Counted from the stretch's first letter, positions 45,442-54,672 are shown. The stretch is 64,000 nucleotides of DNA from an uncultured Oscillospiraceae bacterium (GCA_910583885.1 CAJUAC010000008.1:8881-72880); one strand, 5' to 3'. A program made the numbers and translations. Notes: generated by a model not told the origin, from the letters alone.

Positions 45442-46002
45442 TTACATCGGCTTTAGGTTTTTGTTCAGGCGGCCCACCATCCAGGCAATCCGCTTTTCCC
45501 GTCCAGCATCTGTCTTTGCGTCAAAATATGCCCGTGTATAGGTCTTCTTTACGGATAAGGGCATGGCTTGAAAATTTGCGCAGGCAGGCTCATACCCCTC
45601 CAGCAGTGCGGATATACAAGCTATCTGTTCCACCGTAACCACCATAAGGTTGGGCGCATCCCACTGGCCGTTCTTTTTCGCTTCCTCTACCTTTCTCCTG
45701 CCCCAATCGGTCATAAGCCCCCTCTCCTCCAGGCTTTGGGCCAACGCCTTATTCTTCTCAGACCACTTGCTCTTCTCCCTGCGCATAGAAAAATATTTCT
45801 TATAGGTTTTCCCATCAATGCTCTGCATCTGGCCGTCAATCCATCCAAAGCAGAGCGCTTCTTCTAGGGCTTCCCCTGCTTTTATTGTTTTCGGGCCACC
45901 AGCCTTGCCAAATAGAAGCCACACGCCAGCATGTGACAGGCAGTGCTCAGAAAGCCATCTCCGGAATTCTTCCCGGTTGGAAAATTCCAGGACATCGCTC
46001 AT
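45442..46002 (-). CDS. YdeI/OmpD-associated family protein
   Basis: 186 residues. The WLSEHCLSHAGVWLLFGKAG, EALEEALCFGWIDGQMQSIDGKTYKKYFSMRREKSKWSEKNKALAQSL and C-terminal AYFDAKTDAGREKRIAWMVG segments are those of the YdeI/YdhG-like family sometimes named bacteriocin-protection proteins. Biochemical role is unknown. The ATG at 46002 has GAAAGGAGG upstream. It lies 43 bases after the response regulator on the same strand and is less GC-rich than its neighbours. Confidence 0.82.
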   Translation of the reverse strand: MSDVLEFSNREEFRRWLSEHCLSHAGVWLLFGKAGGPKTIKAGEALEEALCFGWIDGQMQSIDGKTYKKYFSMRREKSKWSEKNKALAQSLEERGLMTDWGRRKVEEAKKNGQWDAPNLMVVTVEQIACISALLEGYEPACANFQAMPLSVKKTYTRAYFDAKTDAGREKRIAWMVGRLNKNLKPM

Positions 46003-46045
46003 GGTAGGCCCCTCCTTTCCTCCATCCAATCACGCAAGGCAACCG

Positions 46046-46792
46046 CTACCGGCACCGGTCCTGGTACTCCGAGGGGGACATCCCCACCTGCTTCTTGAAG
46101 GTGCTGCCAAAATAGGCCACATCCCGATAGCCCACCTGCTCCGCCACCTCATAGACCTTGCAGCGGCAGTCCTGTAAGAGCTTCATCGCCATATGGACCC
46201 GGTACTGGGTCAGGTAGCTGATAATGGTATAGCTGGTCTCCTTTTTGAACACATGGCTCAGATGCCCTTCGCTGACCCCCAGGTGCTGAGCAATGGTAGT
46301 GATAGAGATGTCCTGGTCGCTGTAGTGCTCTGCAATATACCCCAGGGCCTGAAGCACGTATTTGCTCTTATCCCCCTTCACCAGGGGCAGGGCGTCCTGG
46401 GGGGTGAGGGCGGTGAGCTCCTGCTCCTTTCGGCGGACCTTGTCGATGGCGCTGACCAGCTCCTGATCCCGGAAGGGCTTGAGCAGATAGTCGTCCGCAC
46501 CGAATTGCAGGGCGCTGCGGGCATAGGTGAAATCACTGTGGGCCGTGAGGACAATCACGTGGGCCCGGCAGCCCATCTCCCGCAGCCGGTTCATCATCTC
46601 AATGCCGTCCATCCGCGGCATCCGTACATCGGTGATGATGAGGCTGGGGCTGTATCGCTCTACGGCAGCAATCCCCTCCTCGCCGTTGGCGGCCTCACCC
46701 ACTACCACACAGCCCATAGCCGCCCAGTCCATGCCCAGGACGATCCCCCGGCGGACCACCGCCTCGTCGTCAACAATCAGAACCTTCAGCAT
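46046..46792 (-). CDS. AraC-type response regulator (YesN-like)
   Basis: 248 residues. Receiver domain with the acidic pocket LIVDDE, phospho-acceptor Asp55 in LIITDVRMPRMDGIEMM, Thr in VIVLTAHSDF and Lys in YLLKPF; C-terminal AraC DNA-binding domain with two helix-turn-helix units (ITTIAQHLGVSEGHLSHVFKK and VYEVAEQVGYRDVAYFGSTFKK halves). The start at 46792 lies 23 bases inside the kinase gene. Partner of the histidine kinase and of the binding protein upstream; likely activates one of the neighbouring importers. Confidence 0.93.
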   Translation of the reverse strand: MLKVLIVDDEAVVRRGIVLGMDWAAMGCVVVGEAANGEEGIAAVERYSPSLIITDVRMPRMDGIEMMNRLREMGCRAHVIVLTAHSDFTYARSALQFGADDYLLKPFRDQELVSAIDKVRRKEQELTALTPQDALPLVKGDKSKYVLQALGYIAEHYSDQDISITTIAQHLGVSEGHLSHVFKKETSYTIISYLTQYRVHMAMKLLQDCRCKVYEVAEQVGYRDVAYFGSTFKKQVGMSPSEYQDRCR

Positions 46793-48473
46793 TGCCCTCC
46801 TCCTCTCTTCGCAGGGGCAGGCGCAGCCACACGAGGCTGCCCTCCCCCGGGGATGACCGGGCAAAGACGCCATACCCCTGCCCAAAGTATATCCGGATAA
46901 TACTATTCGTATTGAATAGCCCTAAATGTCCATCTTGTATCCGTTTTTCCTCGCTATTGAGCTGGGCCAGGACCTCCGCCGGGATGCCGCAGCCATTGTC
47001 GGACACATACAGCAGCAGGTCGCCGCCCTCCTCCCCGGCCTGGAGCTTGATATAGCCATCATCCCGGTCTGCCACGCCGTGGATAATGGCGTTCTCCACC
47101 AGGGGCTGGAGGGCCAGCTTGGGCACCAGGCAGCTCTGGAACCGCTCAGCAACATCAATTTCAAAGGCGAAGCGGTCCTCAAACCGGATGAGCTGGATGT
47201 TGACATAGCGGTCGATGAGCTCCAGCTCCCGCTCCAGCGTCACCATCTCGTCCCCAGAAATACTGGCCCGGAGGATCGTAGCCAGATCCGTGGCCAGTGC
47301 GGCTACCTGGGGGGCCCGGTGGGCCACCCCCAGCCACTTCATCGCATCCAGGGTGTTGTACAGGAAGTGGGGGTTCAGCTGGGCCTGGAGCATCCGCAGG
47401 CGCACATTGTTCAGCTCCCGTTCCCGCTGGACAGAGCGCTCCAGGTTCAGCCGGTACTCCTCCGCCATCCGGTTGAAGCGGCTGGACAGGCGGCCCAGCT
47501 CATCGTCCCGCTCCGTCTCCAGGCGGACATCCAACCGGCCCCGCTCCACTGCCCCCATGGCCTCGTCCAGCTGGTGGACCGGCCGGGAGAGGTAGCGGCT
47601 GAGGATCCAGGCGCACCACATGCACAGCAGCAGGCACAGCGCCCCCGCCAGCGCCCCTACCAGGTAGAAGGAGCGCAGCACCAAGGAAGTGAAGGGCTTG
47701 GGCTGCTGGAGCACCAGGGAGAACCCGGTCCCCGCGTGGGCTGCTGCGAAAAAGCGGTACTCCCCCGACCAGCCAGCCAATCCCTCCCCTGCCAACAGCT
47801 GGCGGCGCAGGCTCTCCACCGTGGGCTGGGCCTGGGAGGGCTGGGAGCCATAGACTGTACGCCAGCTCCCATCCAGCAAAATGACCTCACAGGACGCACC
47901 ATACAGCCCGCTGAACAGCCGGTCGAAGCCACTCTGGCTGACGGTAACGGCTACATAGCCCAGCACTGCGCCCTCCCGGCTGCGCACTGCCTGGGCGCAG
48001 GCCAGCCCATCCCCGTTGGCCCGGAGGGCCATGCCCTCCTCCTCCCGGGCTGCGTACAGGATGCCCCAGCCTGTGTCTACCGCCTCCTCAGGCAGGATCC
48101 TGCTTGTCGTGTAGCAGGGCTGGCCTGCGCTGTCGTAGACCTCCAATTGGGCGTACTCCCGCAGGGGCCCGGCAGCCTGGAACAGCGCCTGGTAGAGGGT
48201 GCGGGAGTCGCTGCCGCCCCGCCGCAGGGCGCTGCGCACCACAGTACTGCTGCACAGCTCCCCAACAGCACGCTCACAGCGGCCTTGCAGCTCCGACAGG
48301 GCCCCCTCCAGGGCCGCCAGCTGCTCCACCGCCTCTGCTGCCAGGCTCCCCTCGCTGCGCACCATCTGAAAGCGCAGCATCAACACCCCGCACACCAGTA
48401 ACGGCACAAAGGCGGCCAGCAGCATCATGACAAAAATCCGGTTCCGGAAGGATCTCCGCACCCACGTCCTCAT
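46770..48473 (-). CDS. Sensor histidine kinase of the YesM type
   Basis: 567 residues. Two transmembrane helices (about 17-36 and 265-292) flank an extracytoplasmic dCache-like sensor region; HAMP domain (LSRYLSRPVHQLDEAMGAVE ... LSSRFNRMAEEY), His_kinase domain with the phospho-acceptor His in LQAQLNPHFLYNTLDAMKW, and the ATP-binding N box PLVENAIIHGV and DNGCGIP. Overlaps the binding-protein gene by ATGA and the regulator by 23 bases, giving a tightly coupled three-gene sensing unit. Confidence 0.93.
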   Translation of the reverse strand: MRTWVRRSFRNRIFVMMLLAAFVPLLVCGVLMLRFQMVRSEGSLAAEAVEQLAALEGALSELQGRCERAVGELCSSTVVRSALRRGGSDSRTLYQALFQAAGPLREYAQLEVYDSAGQPCYTTSRILPEEAVDTGWGILYAAREEEGMALRANGDGLACAQAVRSREGAVLGYVAVTVSQSGFDRLFSGLYGASCEVILLDGSWRTVYGSQPSQAQPTVESLRRQLLAGEGLAGWSGEYRFFAAAHAGTGFSLVLQQPKPFTSLVLRSFYLVGALAGALCLLLCMWCAWILSRYLSRPVHQLDEAMGAVERGRLDVRLETERDDELGRLSSRFNRMAEEYRLNLERSVQRERELNNVRLRMLQAQLNPHFLYNTLDAMKWLGVAHRAPQVAALATDLATILRASISGDEMVTLERELELIDRYVNIQLIRFEDRFAFEIDVAERFQSCLVPKLALQPLVENAIIHGVADRDDGYIKLQAGEEGGDLLLYVSDNGCGIPAEVLAQLNSEEKRIQDGHLGLFNTNSIIRIYFGQGYGVFARSSPGEGSLVWLRLPLRREEEGNAEGSDC

Positions 48474-49477
48474 GCCTCCGCCTCCTCCGTCAAATGCCGC
48501 CACAGGGCCATTACATCCTCCCGCAGGGCACTGGCCTGCGGGATATCATAAGGGAAGCGGAGGAATCCGCTTCCCTCCGGCACGGCCAGATCCTCCCGCA
48601 CAGAGCGGCGGGCCAGCTCGCTGACCAGCCGCCGCTGCACGTCCACCCCTAAAGCAAAATCGATGAACCGCCGGGCATTCTCCTCGTGGGCACATCCGGC
48701 CACCACAGCCAAGCCATCCGGCGGCGCGCAGGTGCCCTCGCTGGGGTAGACCATGGCGATATCGCTGCCGGACTGGATGCCCCGGAGGGCTGTCTCCTCC
48801 AGGGTCACGCCAATATAGCAGCTGCCGTCCGCCACTGCCTGGACCACTGCGCCGGAGCCCTCCAGCACCCGCCCATCAAGGTTATGGACAAACGCCGCCA
48901 AGGTGTCCTCCCACTTGCCGGGCATGACCTGGAGCAGCGCCGCCAGGGCGGTGTAGCTGGAGCCGGAGACCTCGGGGCTGGCAAAGGCGATCTGCCCCCG
49001 CCAGGCCGGGGAGACCAGGCTGGCCCAGCCGTCGGGAGGATTGACCCGCACCAGCTTGGGGTTGTAGATGAGCACCACCGGCAGGGAGGAAAAGGGCGTC
49101 CATGTGCCGTCCCCGCACCGGAAGGGCTCCGCCACCTCCGCCGCCAGAGGGCTCACATAGGGTGCGAACAGTGCCCGGCAGGCCTCCAAGCTCTCCACGC
49201 CGCCGCCAAAGAACAGGTCGCAGGGCGTGTCCGCCCCCTCTTCCGCAATACGCTCCAGCAGCTCCCCAGTGCCGCCGGCCTCCACCTGGATCCAAATGCC
49301 GGTGCGCGCCTCGAACTCCTGGATGATGGGGCGGTAGATCTCCTCCTTGTGGGAGGTGTAAATCACCAGGCGGTCCGCTTCCGCTGGGGCAAAGGCAGAT
49401 ACATCCTGCCCCTTCTGCTGGCCACAGCCTGAAAGCAGCACCAGCACCGCCAGGATAGCGGTAACTATACCCTTCAT
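48470..49477 (-). CDS. Solute-binding lipoprotein coupled to the two-component system
   Basis: 335 residues. Lipobox VLLSGC (Cys18); type 2 binding fold related to the importer proteins nearby: DRLVIYTSHKEEIYRPIIQEFEARTGIWIQVEAGGTGELL, PCDLFFGGGVESLEA, GQIAFASPEVSGSSYTALAAL and SYIGVTLEETAL. No permease gene accompanies it; it is co-translated with the sensor kinase, so it more likely presents ligand to the sensor, like PgtC in the Salmonella phosphoglycerate system (analogy). Confidence 0.88.
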   Translation of the reverse strand: MKGIVTAILAVLVLLSGCGQQKGQDVSAFAPAEADRLVIYTSHKEEIYRPIIQEFEARTGIWIQVEAGGTGELLERIAEEGADTPCDLFFGGGVESLEACRALFAPYVSPLAAEVAEPFRCGDGTWTPFSSLPVVLIYNPKLVRVNPPDGWASLVSPAWRGQIAFASPEVSGSSYTALAALLQVMPGKWEDTLAAFVHNLDGRVLEGSGAVVQAVADGSCYIGVTLEETALRGIQSGSDIAMVYPSEGTCAPPDGLAVVAGCAHEENARRFIDFALGVDVQRRLVSELARRSVREDLAVPEGSGFLRFPYDIPQASALREDVMALWRHLTEEAEA

Positions 49478-49580
49478 CCATTTTCCCCTTTCCCGTTTTC
49501 TGTCATTTTACCATATCCAGGCGGCAGGTTGCAAGTACCGGCGTGCGGCTGGAATTCCGGGAGTGTCCAAAATATAGATT

Positions 49581-49861
49581 TATTAATGGGTGGGGTATGT
49601 GCCGCAGGCCCTTTGTGCGCTCCCCGATCTTTTTTAGCATCCTCTGTACCGCCCTGGGTGCCATGGGGCCATAGGGAGTCCTGGAGATAGTGAGCAGCGT
49701 ATTTCCACCCTTGCGCCGGGCCAGATACTCCCGGAGCATCAGGCGGCAGCCCGTGGAGACCAGGAATCCACGATGGCCTTCTCCTTATAGGTCTGGCAGC
49801 CGTCCCGCAGCTGCTCATCAGTCAGGGGACGCCGGGTCGCTTTATCTCTCCTTTGGTTGTG
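49581..49861 (-). pseudogene. Tyrosine recombinase (integrase) remnant
   Basis: Translating both minus-strand frames gives RRPLTDEQLRDGCQTYKEKA, IVD, then after a one-base loss (GTGGATTCCTG near 49768) FLVSTGCR, and LREYLARRKGG ... GPMAPRAVQRMLKKIGERTKG, HIPHP. This matches the catalytic domain of XerC/XerD-like integrases from the first catalytic Arg (STGCR) to just before the HxLR box, but with roughly 40 residues missing in the middle and the C-terminal catalytic Tyr gone. No intact start. It marks the border of the AT-richer island that follows. Confidence 0.7.
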
Positions 49862-49885
49862 GATTCCTTACGTGATAGAACGCCG

Positions 49886-49925
49886 TTTTGCCGGGGTTAG
49901 GTATAAATCCCTGTCCCCGGCAAAA
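49886..49925. terminator. Inverted repeat/terminator-like element
   Basis: Perfect 11-base arms TTTTGCCGGGG and CCCCGGCAAAA with an 18-base loop, in the gene-free stretch 49862-50072 between integrase remnant and ABC ATPase remnant. Could terminate transcription from the ATPase side. Nothing else recognised in the stretch. Confidence 0.55.
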
Positions 49926-50072
49926 GTGCGCCCGCAAAGACGCATAGAGCAAGTCTCTTTCCCTCAAAAGTAGTAAATTCAACTTGAAATCCTGCTTGTA
50001 TGCCCGTAAATCAAGTTTTTTTCGAGATAATCAACCATTTTCATATACAATGTGTTGTGTAGACCGTGCCAG

Positions 50073-50738
50073 TCAGCCTGCCTGTTCCAATATGCCGTCT
50101 GTCATCCGGCAGACTACGTCTGATGCCTCCGCAATAGCAGGATCGTGGGTGACGATGATAACACAGTACCTCTCCTTGTGGGCCAGGTAGGTGAGCAATT
50201 CCACTACGTTCCGGCTGTTCTCCCCGTCCAGATTGCCCGTGGGTTCATCTGCCAGCAACACGCCAGCTCCGGTGGCCAAGGAGCGGGCGATGGCCACCCG
50301 TTGCTACTCGCCGCCGGAGAGATTGGCGGGGAAACGCCGGAACTTCTCCTCGCCGATCCCCACGCTCTCCAGGAGCTCTTTGGCCCGCTCTTGAGCGGCT
50401 TTCGTGGTACTGCCATTCAATTTCATAGGGTAGCATACGTTCTCCATAACAGTCAGGAGCGGAAAGAGCTGGAATGCCTGGAAAATAACCGACACATTCT
50501 CCCTGCGGTAGGCGTCCAGATCCATGTTGGCCAAATCCGAACCATTGAGCAGGACTTTCCCGCTCTCCGGCCGGTCCAGGCCAGCCATGATGGACAGCAG
50601 GGTTGTTTTGCCGCTGCCAGAAGGCCCCACTGCAGCAGAGACTGTCCCAGCCCGGAAATCACAATTGACGCCGTTTAAGGCAAGTTTAGGAGCGTTTTTG
50701 TAGCGGTAGTTTACATTCTCAATTTTTAATTCACTCAT
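50073..50738 (-). pseudogene. ABC transporter ATP-binding protein interrupted by an amber codon
   Basis: In one frame from ATG 50738 to 50073 (221 residues): Walker A GPSGSGKTT, Q-loop VIFQAFQLFPLLTVMENVCYP, signature LSGGE, then TAG at 50306-50304 (codon 145), then QRVAIARSLATGAGVLLADE, PTGNLDG (Walker B) and VTHD. The family has Q (CAG or CAA) where the TAG stands, so a single C-to-T change explains the stop. The upstream fragment lacks Walker B and cannot work alone. RBS AGGAG precedes the ATG. It follows the permease by 11 bases. LolD/MacB-type ATPase. Confidence 0.88.
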
Positions 50739-50749
50739 ACCCCATTCTC

Positions 50750-53700
50750 CTATTCTTTCACTTGCAGCAATTCCAGAGGGTTCCTGCTTGTTACAACCAT
50801 TGAACTCACCCCTGCGCTGACAACTGTTGCCAGCAGGTACAGTAACGCGCACACCACGCTGGTCCAGGCAAGGCTTGCCAGCAGCCCCGGCCCTATACTG
50901 CCCATGCAGGTAAAAACCCCCATCAGCCCTAGCAGCAGGCCCGCTAGACTGGTGAGCACATTTTGCAGGGCGAGCATAGCGGCGCTGCGGCGTTTGGTAG
51001 TTCCCAGTATACGCATAATCGCTGCTTCCTTAGATGAGGTCATGACAAATAGTGCCGCAATCCCCGCCGCCGTCAACAAAGAAAGTATGAAAACTATTGG
51101 ATATAGCAATTTCATGAGTATGATACTATCCTCTAGCGGCTCCACTGCCAGACGCAACTCTTCGTCCCACAGAAGTGCCCGCAGGGCCATCCTGTTTTTT
51201 GTGCCATCAATAATGCTGTTCAATGCAGTGCGAAACTGGTCGATCTCCCGATTCCTAGCAGAATCCAAAGATAACTGAGCTTGCGCATAGAGCATTCTTC
51301 CCCCGGCCATCACCTCTACAGCCGAATTAGGCATTAGAAGAGGGGTTCCCAATTCAGAGTCTTCCACTATTCCACTATAGAATCCAGCTACCAAGCATAA
51401 GCAGAAACCGTTACAAGAGATTCCAATGGTATCCCCCAGCTTCAAGCCGTAGTCTTTGTATAAATACTGCGGAAGGACAACAGGAAACAAAGATATATCC
51501 TCTTCCGCTCCAGACTTCCAGTCACGGCCAAAGAGGCTCTCATCCCAGCCATCAAGGTATGTAATGGAAATATCGCTGCCGCTTTTCTCTTTATACACTA
51601 CCAAATTATTAAAAGAGCGAATTGCTGTACGGGTTAAGCCTTCGCCATTAAAGGACACACCTTGACCAGGCCTCCATTCTCCCTCATAAGGAATGACAGT
51701 GGCAGAATTCCCTCCCACAAGATAAGCATCTGCAATAAAACCGGTATCCCGTAAAGCATCTATTATCGCAATATTGATGTAACCATCGCCCTGTACTGAG
51801 CTCCGCGGGATATTCGTCTGTGTTCCATCCTGCACGATATCTAAGTTGACTGTTGTGGTGTCATACAGGCGGTTCACTTGTTTCCCGCTGTCAGCGATAG
51901 ACAGTTGAATCACTGCCAACCCCACTGTAAATGCAGTCGCCAGCAGAATCGATAATATAGATTTCATATTAGCCCTAGTAATATGTTGCCAGATAAACTG
52001 GAGTATATGAGCTGTTCCTGTGGATTTTACAGGTGCCGGGATCTCCTTTACATGAAATCGGATTGGCGCCGCAGGTATTGGCTGCCCGATCTCGTTGGCG
52101 GCAAGTTGCTTTGAAGTGGTTTTCGTAACTTTGGCCGTTTTTTCGCTGTTTGGCCTTGGACAAGAAGCATCACCGGCTTTTGCGCTAACTGAAATACACT
52201 CCCCGCTACTAGCAACCCCAGCAGCACAAAAACAACACCACATAGGAGTATCAGCCAGTACTGCGGCAGGACCGCATACTCTTTCCCCCCAAATTCTGCC
52301 AAAGAGCGCAAGGTTTCCCCTGCATTTTTTAATGTGTACCTCCATCCCAGCGTACCACCGAATAAAATCCCCAGCATACCATTTAACAGCAACGGTAGAG
52401 ATGCTTCCCAGACACATTTTCGCACAGGTACGCCTAACGCCCTGGCAATCGCAATGTCCCGGTACCGCATACGGCAGTAGACAAATGTAATGAGAGATAG
52501 CGTCACCAGCAAGAGTACGGAAAATGAAATTACATTGAACAAAGCAGACTGCCGCATAGGCGTTGTTGCTGCCTGAAAATTTGCCCATCCACTTTCAATC
52601 ATGACGGGTTGCACTCCATATGACGCCAGTGTATTGGTTGCTTCGACCACAAACTGTGCTTCTATGGCAGGGCTGATTAACTCAAAATGAATATCCTCTG
52701 CTCCCGGCCTGAGGCCATAACAAAAGGTGTCGGGGCGGGCAGAGGAAGGAATAAAGATGCATCGTCCTATGTATGCCTGGGTAGCATTGTATATTCCTAC
52801 AATTTCATATTTTTCTGATTCGCTCACTGCGATGCTGTCCAGTCTGGTTAGATCTTCTCCCATGAACAAGAAACCATATGGATATACCAAATCACGCAGC
52901 GTCAGCGATAACGTATCACCTACAGACAGACCTCGTTTCAGTGCCAGCTGCTCATGGATTGCGCAGACCCGGCGGCCCGTATCGTTGTCCTGACTATCCG
53001 GCCAACGGCCATCCACCAGATAGGGAGCCCAGTTGTTTTTCATAACGGTTGCCAGAGCACTCACATCATCAGACGATATCGGATTCACTGCATGTTGGTT
53101 ATCATCGAACAAACGGATCTGCTTAGCTACATCTGTTAAATGCGGATCAGAAACATCCAGATTTCGGTCTTCTTCTATTTGTAAATACCACGGATCACTG
53201 TCCGAAAGTTTTTTAAAAACGAAGACCCCTCCATCAGAAGAGCTTCTCAGGTGACTTTGAGTATTGTAGCAGGCGTATTCTCCTCGTACCAAATAACGTT
53301 GCCCAACCTTCATTTCTTCTGAAATGCCGGTCATATCTATATAAGAAATCCCCAACAATTTTTGCTCACTTGCGTTCACCAGGGAGACCTTGTCCCCAAC
53401 TTGGATCGCCTCTGGATAGCCTGCAAGAACCTCATCGACTGTAAAATAGAATCTATATGTAGGCTTCCGCCCACCATTTCCGTCTGGTATGGAACTCGCA
53501 TGTACTTGTGTTAAAATTCCACAAAAGAACACATCTTCTCGGAGATACCTGCCGGCATCTATTTCTTCAGCATCTGCATTATAAAACTCCTGCATGATAC
53601 CGGAGCCAAAGCAAGCTTGGTCTGCCATTTTGACATAAGGACTTTCCGTAAGGTATTTGATAATGGAATCATTTTGTACTGCACCTCCTGATGGTTGTAC

Positions 53701-53868
53701 TGTCCCAATAGAACGATAAAAGCTACCTAGCCGCTCTATTTCCTGTCGGATAAACAAATACTCCATTACCCGAGAGATAAAGACAAAAGTAATGAGTCCT
53801 ATAAGGATTACTAGCAACGCAGTTTTCACTGGTTGGCGCAGAGTAGATCTTCCAAAAATGTTTTTCAT
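50750..53868 (-). pseudogene. Two-module FtsX-type ABC permease with a frameshift
   Basis: A permease of about 1,040 residues is spread over two frames. Frame 1 (53868 to 52048) has STLRQPVKTALLVILIGLIT, a large extracytoplasmic domain and helices ending LAQKPVMLLVQGQ. At the six-T run 52138-52143 (A6 on the coding strand) a one-base loss changes phase; the second frame continues with a linker (KVTKTTSKQLAANEIG) and a second module starting HILQFIWQHITRANMKSILS and ending SSMVVTSRNPLELLQVKE. The second module has no start codon or ribosome site at its beginning, and frame 1 runs into a short unrelated tail, so loss of one A from an A7 run is the simplest reading. GGAG precedes the ATG at 53868. 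Confidence 0.8.
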
Positions 53869-53942
53869 GATGTTAGCTCCCTTACATTTCTTAAATAGAT
53901 CAGATTTTAAAGAGAATTGATATAACCAGAAAATGCAAAACC

Positions 53943-53974
53943 ACCCAAAGTGTCCCGCAAAGGACACTTTGGGT
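53943..53974 (-). terminator. Hairpin between peptide gene and permease
   Basis: Perfect 13-base arms ACCCAAAGTGTCC and GGACACTTTGGGT with a six-base loop, followed on the minus strand by TTTTGC. Lies 70 bases after the peptide stop and 75 bases before the permease start; position and shape fit a partial terminator that favours peptide over transporter expression. Confidence 0.75.
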
Positions 53975-54043
53975 ATCATATACACTTACTCCACAACCTT
54001 CCAGGTCTTGATAAAATATTTTTATAGCTAATGAGAATTTTGA

Positions 54044-54263
54044 TTAAGCTATGATACTCTCACTTAGTGCCCACTGGTTAAAAGAGGTGGATGCAGAGGC
54101 GTACTGACTACCCGACGCCTTATTTGTCGGGTTACTACTCCATGTACAAGCTGAGCTGCACATGCAGATATATGGGCTACAGTCACACCGATCAACATCC
54201 GTTACATACGCCTGAATAGAATCTCCCTGTCGAGTATCATATTTCCGTCGAATCCTAACTCAT
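54044..54263 (-). pseudogene. Cysteine-rich secreted-peptide precursor gene, frameshifted at codon 3
   Basis: Not found by ordinary gene calling. From ATG 54263 (after GCGGGGGTCT) the frame stops at once (ATG AGT TAG), but removing one T restores a 72-residue peptide: basic leader MSRIRRKYDTRQGDSIQAY, then a core with five cysteines in 14 residues (CDCSPYICMCSSAC, positions 26-39) and a Ser/Thr/Asn-rich tail ending ALSESIIA. Length 220 bases equals 73 codons plus one base. The layout KYD...IQAY then clustered Cys resembles clostridial bacteriocin-like precursors of the CLI_3235 type (from memory). Same strand and directly upstream of an exporter. Confidence 0.55.
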
Positions 54264-54299
54264 AGACCCCCGCCTTTTATACCACTTTAAAAATCGGCT

Positions 54300-54615
54300 T
54301 CATGACAAATCGGACCTTTCATAAATATGCAATTTATTAAACGGTTCGTATTCTAAACTAGCCTCTGGAACCATAACAATCTCATGGTAGCTCTCGGCTT
54401 GTTCATCGGTAGGGATAACCCATGATTGTAAAATGATACAATACCTGCTCCTCGCTTGTCAGATTTATGCAGGCCCTCCGGTCACAGCATAGCTCATGCC
54501 GAACCATGCTGCGGATCTCTGTCACAGAAAATTCATCAACATTATTAGATGAAAACTCGGTAACACGCAAGTGGAATATTATGATAAATATACCACACGC
54601 AGCAAAAATTGTCAA
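54300..54615 (-). pseudogene. Frameshifted small membrane protein upstream of the peptide gene
   Basis: TTG start at 54615 (uncertain), hydrophobic helix LTIFAACGIFIIIFHL, then an extracellular-type segment (VTEFSSNNVDEFSVTEIRSM, HELCCDRRACINLTSEEQVL). The frame stops at 54403, but skipping one base near 54408-54412 continues sensibly with TDEQAESYHEIVMVPEASLE and YEPFNKLHIYERSDLS to TGA at 54300; 316 bases equal 105 codons plus one. I do not recognise the family. It sits 37 bases before the peptide start and may be part of the same operon. Confidence 0.5.
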
Positions 54616-54672
54616 TAGCGCATAAATTATCCCAGATAAAATCCGTAAATTTTATATAATTTGTCATTCTGG

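Noticed and set aside
50301..50310. Read-through or pyrrolysine use of the amber codon
   Set aside because: TAG ends ordinary genes elsewhere in the window and the codon stands for a conserved Gln; neighbouring genes are also broken, so decay is simpler.
52138..52143. Programmed -1 frameshift to express the second FtsX module
   Set aside because: The context (GCG AAA AAA CGG) is not the strong A-AAA-AAG type and no stimulatory stem is evident; kept only as an alternative.
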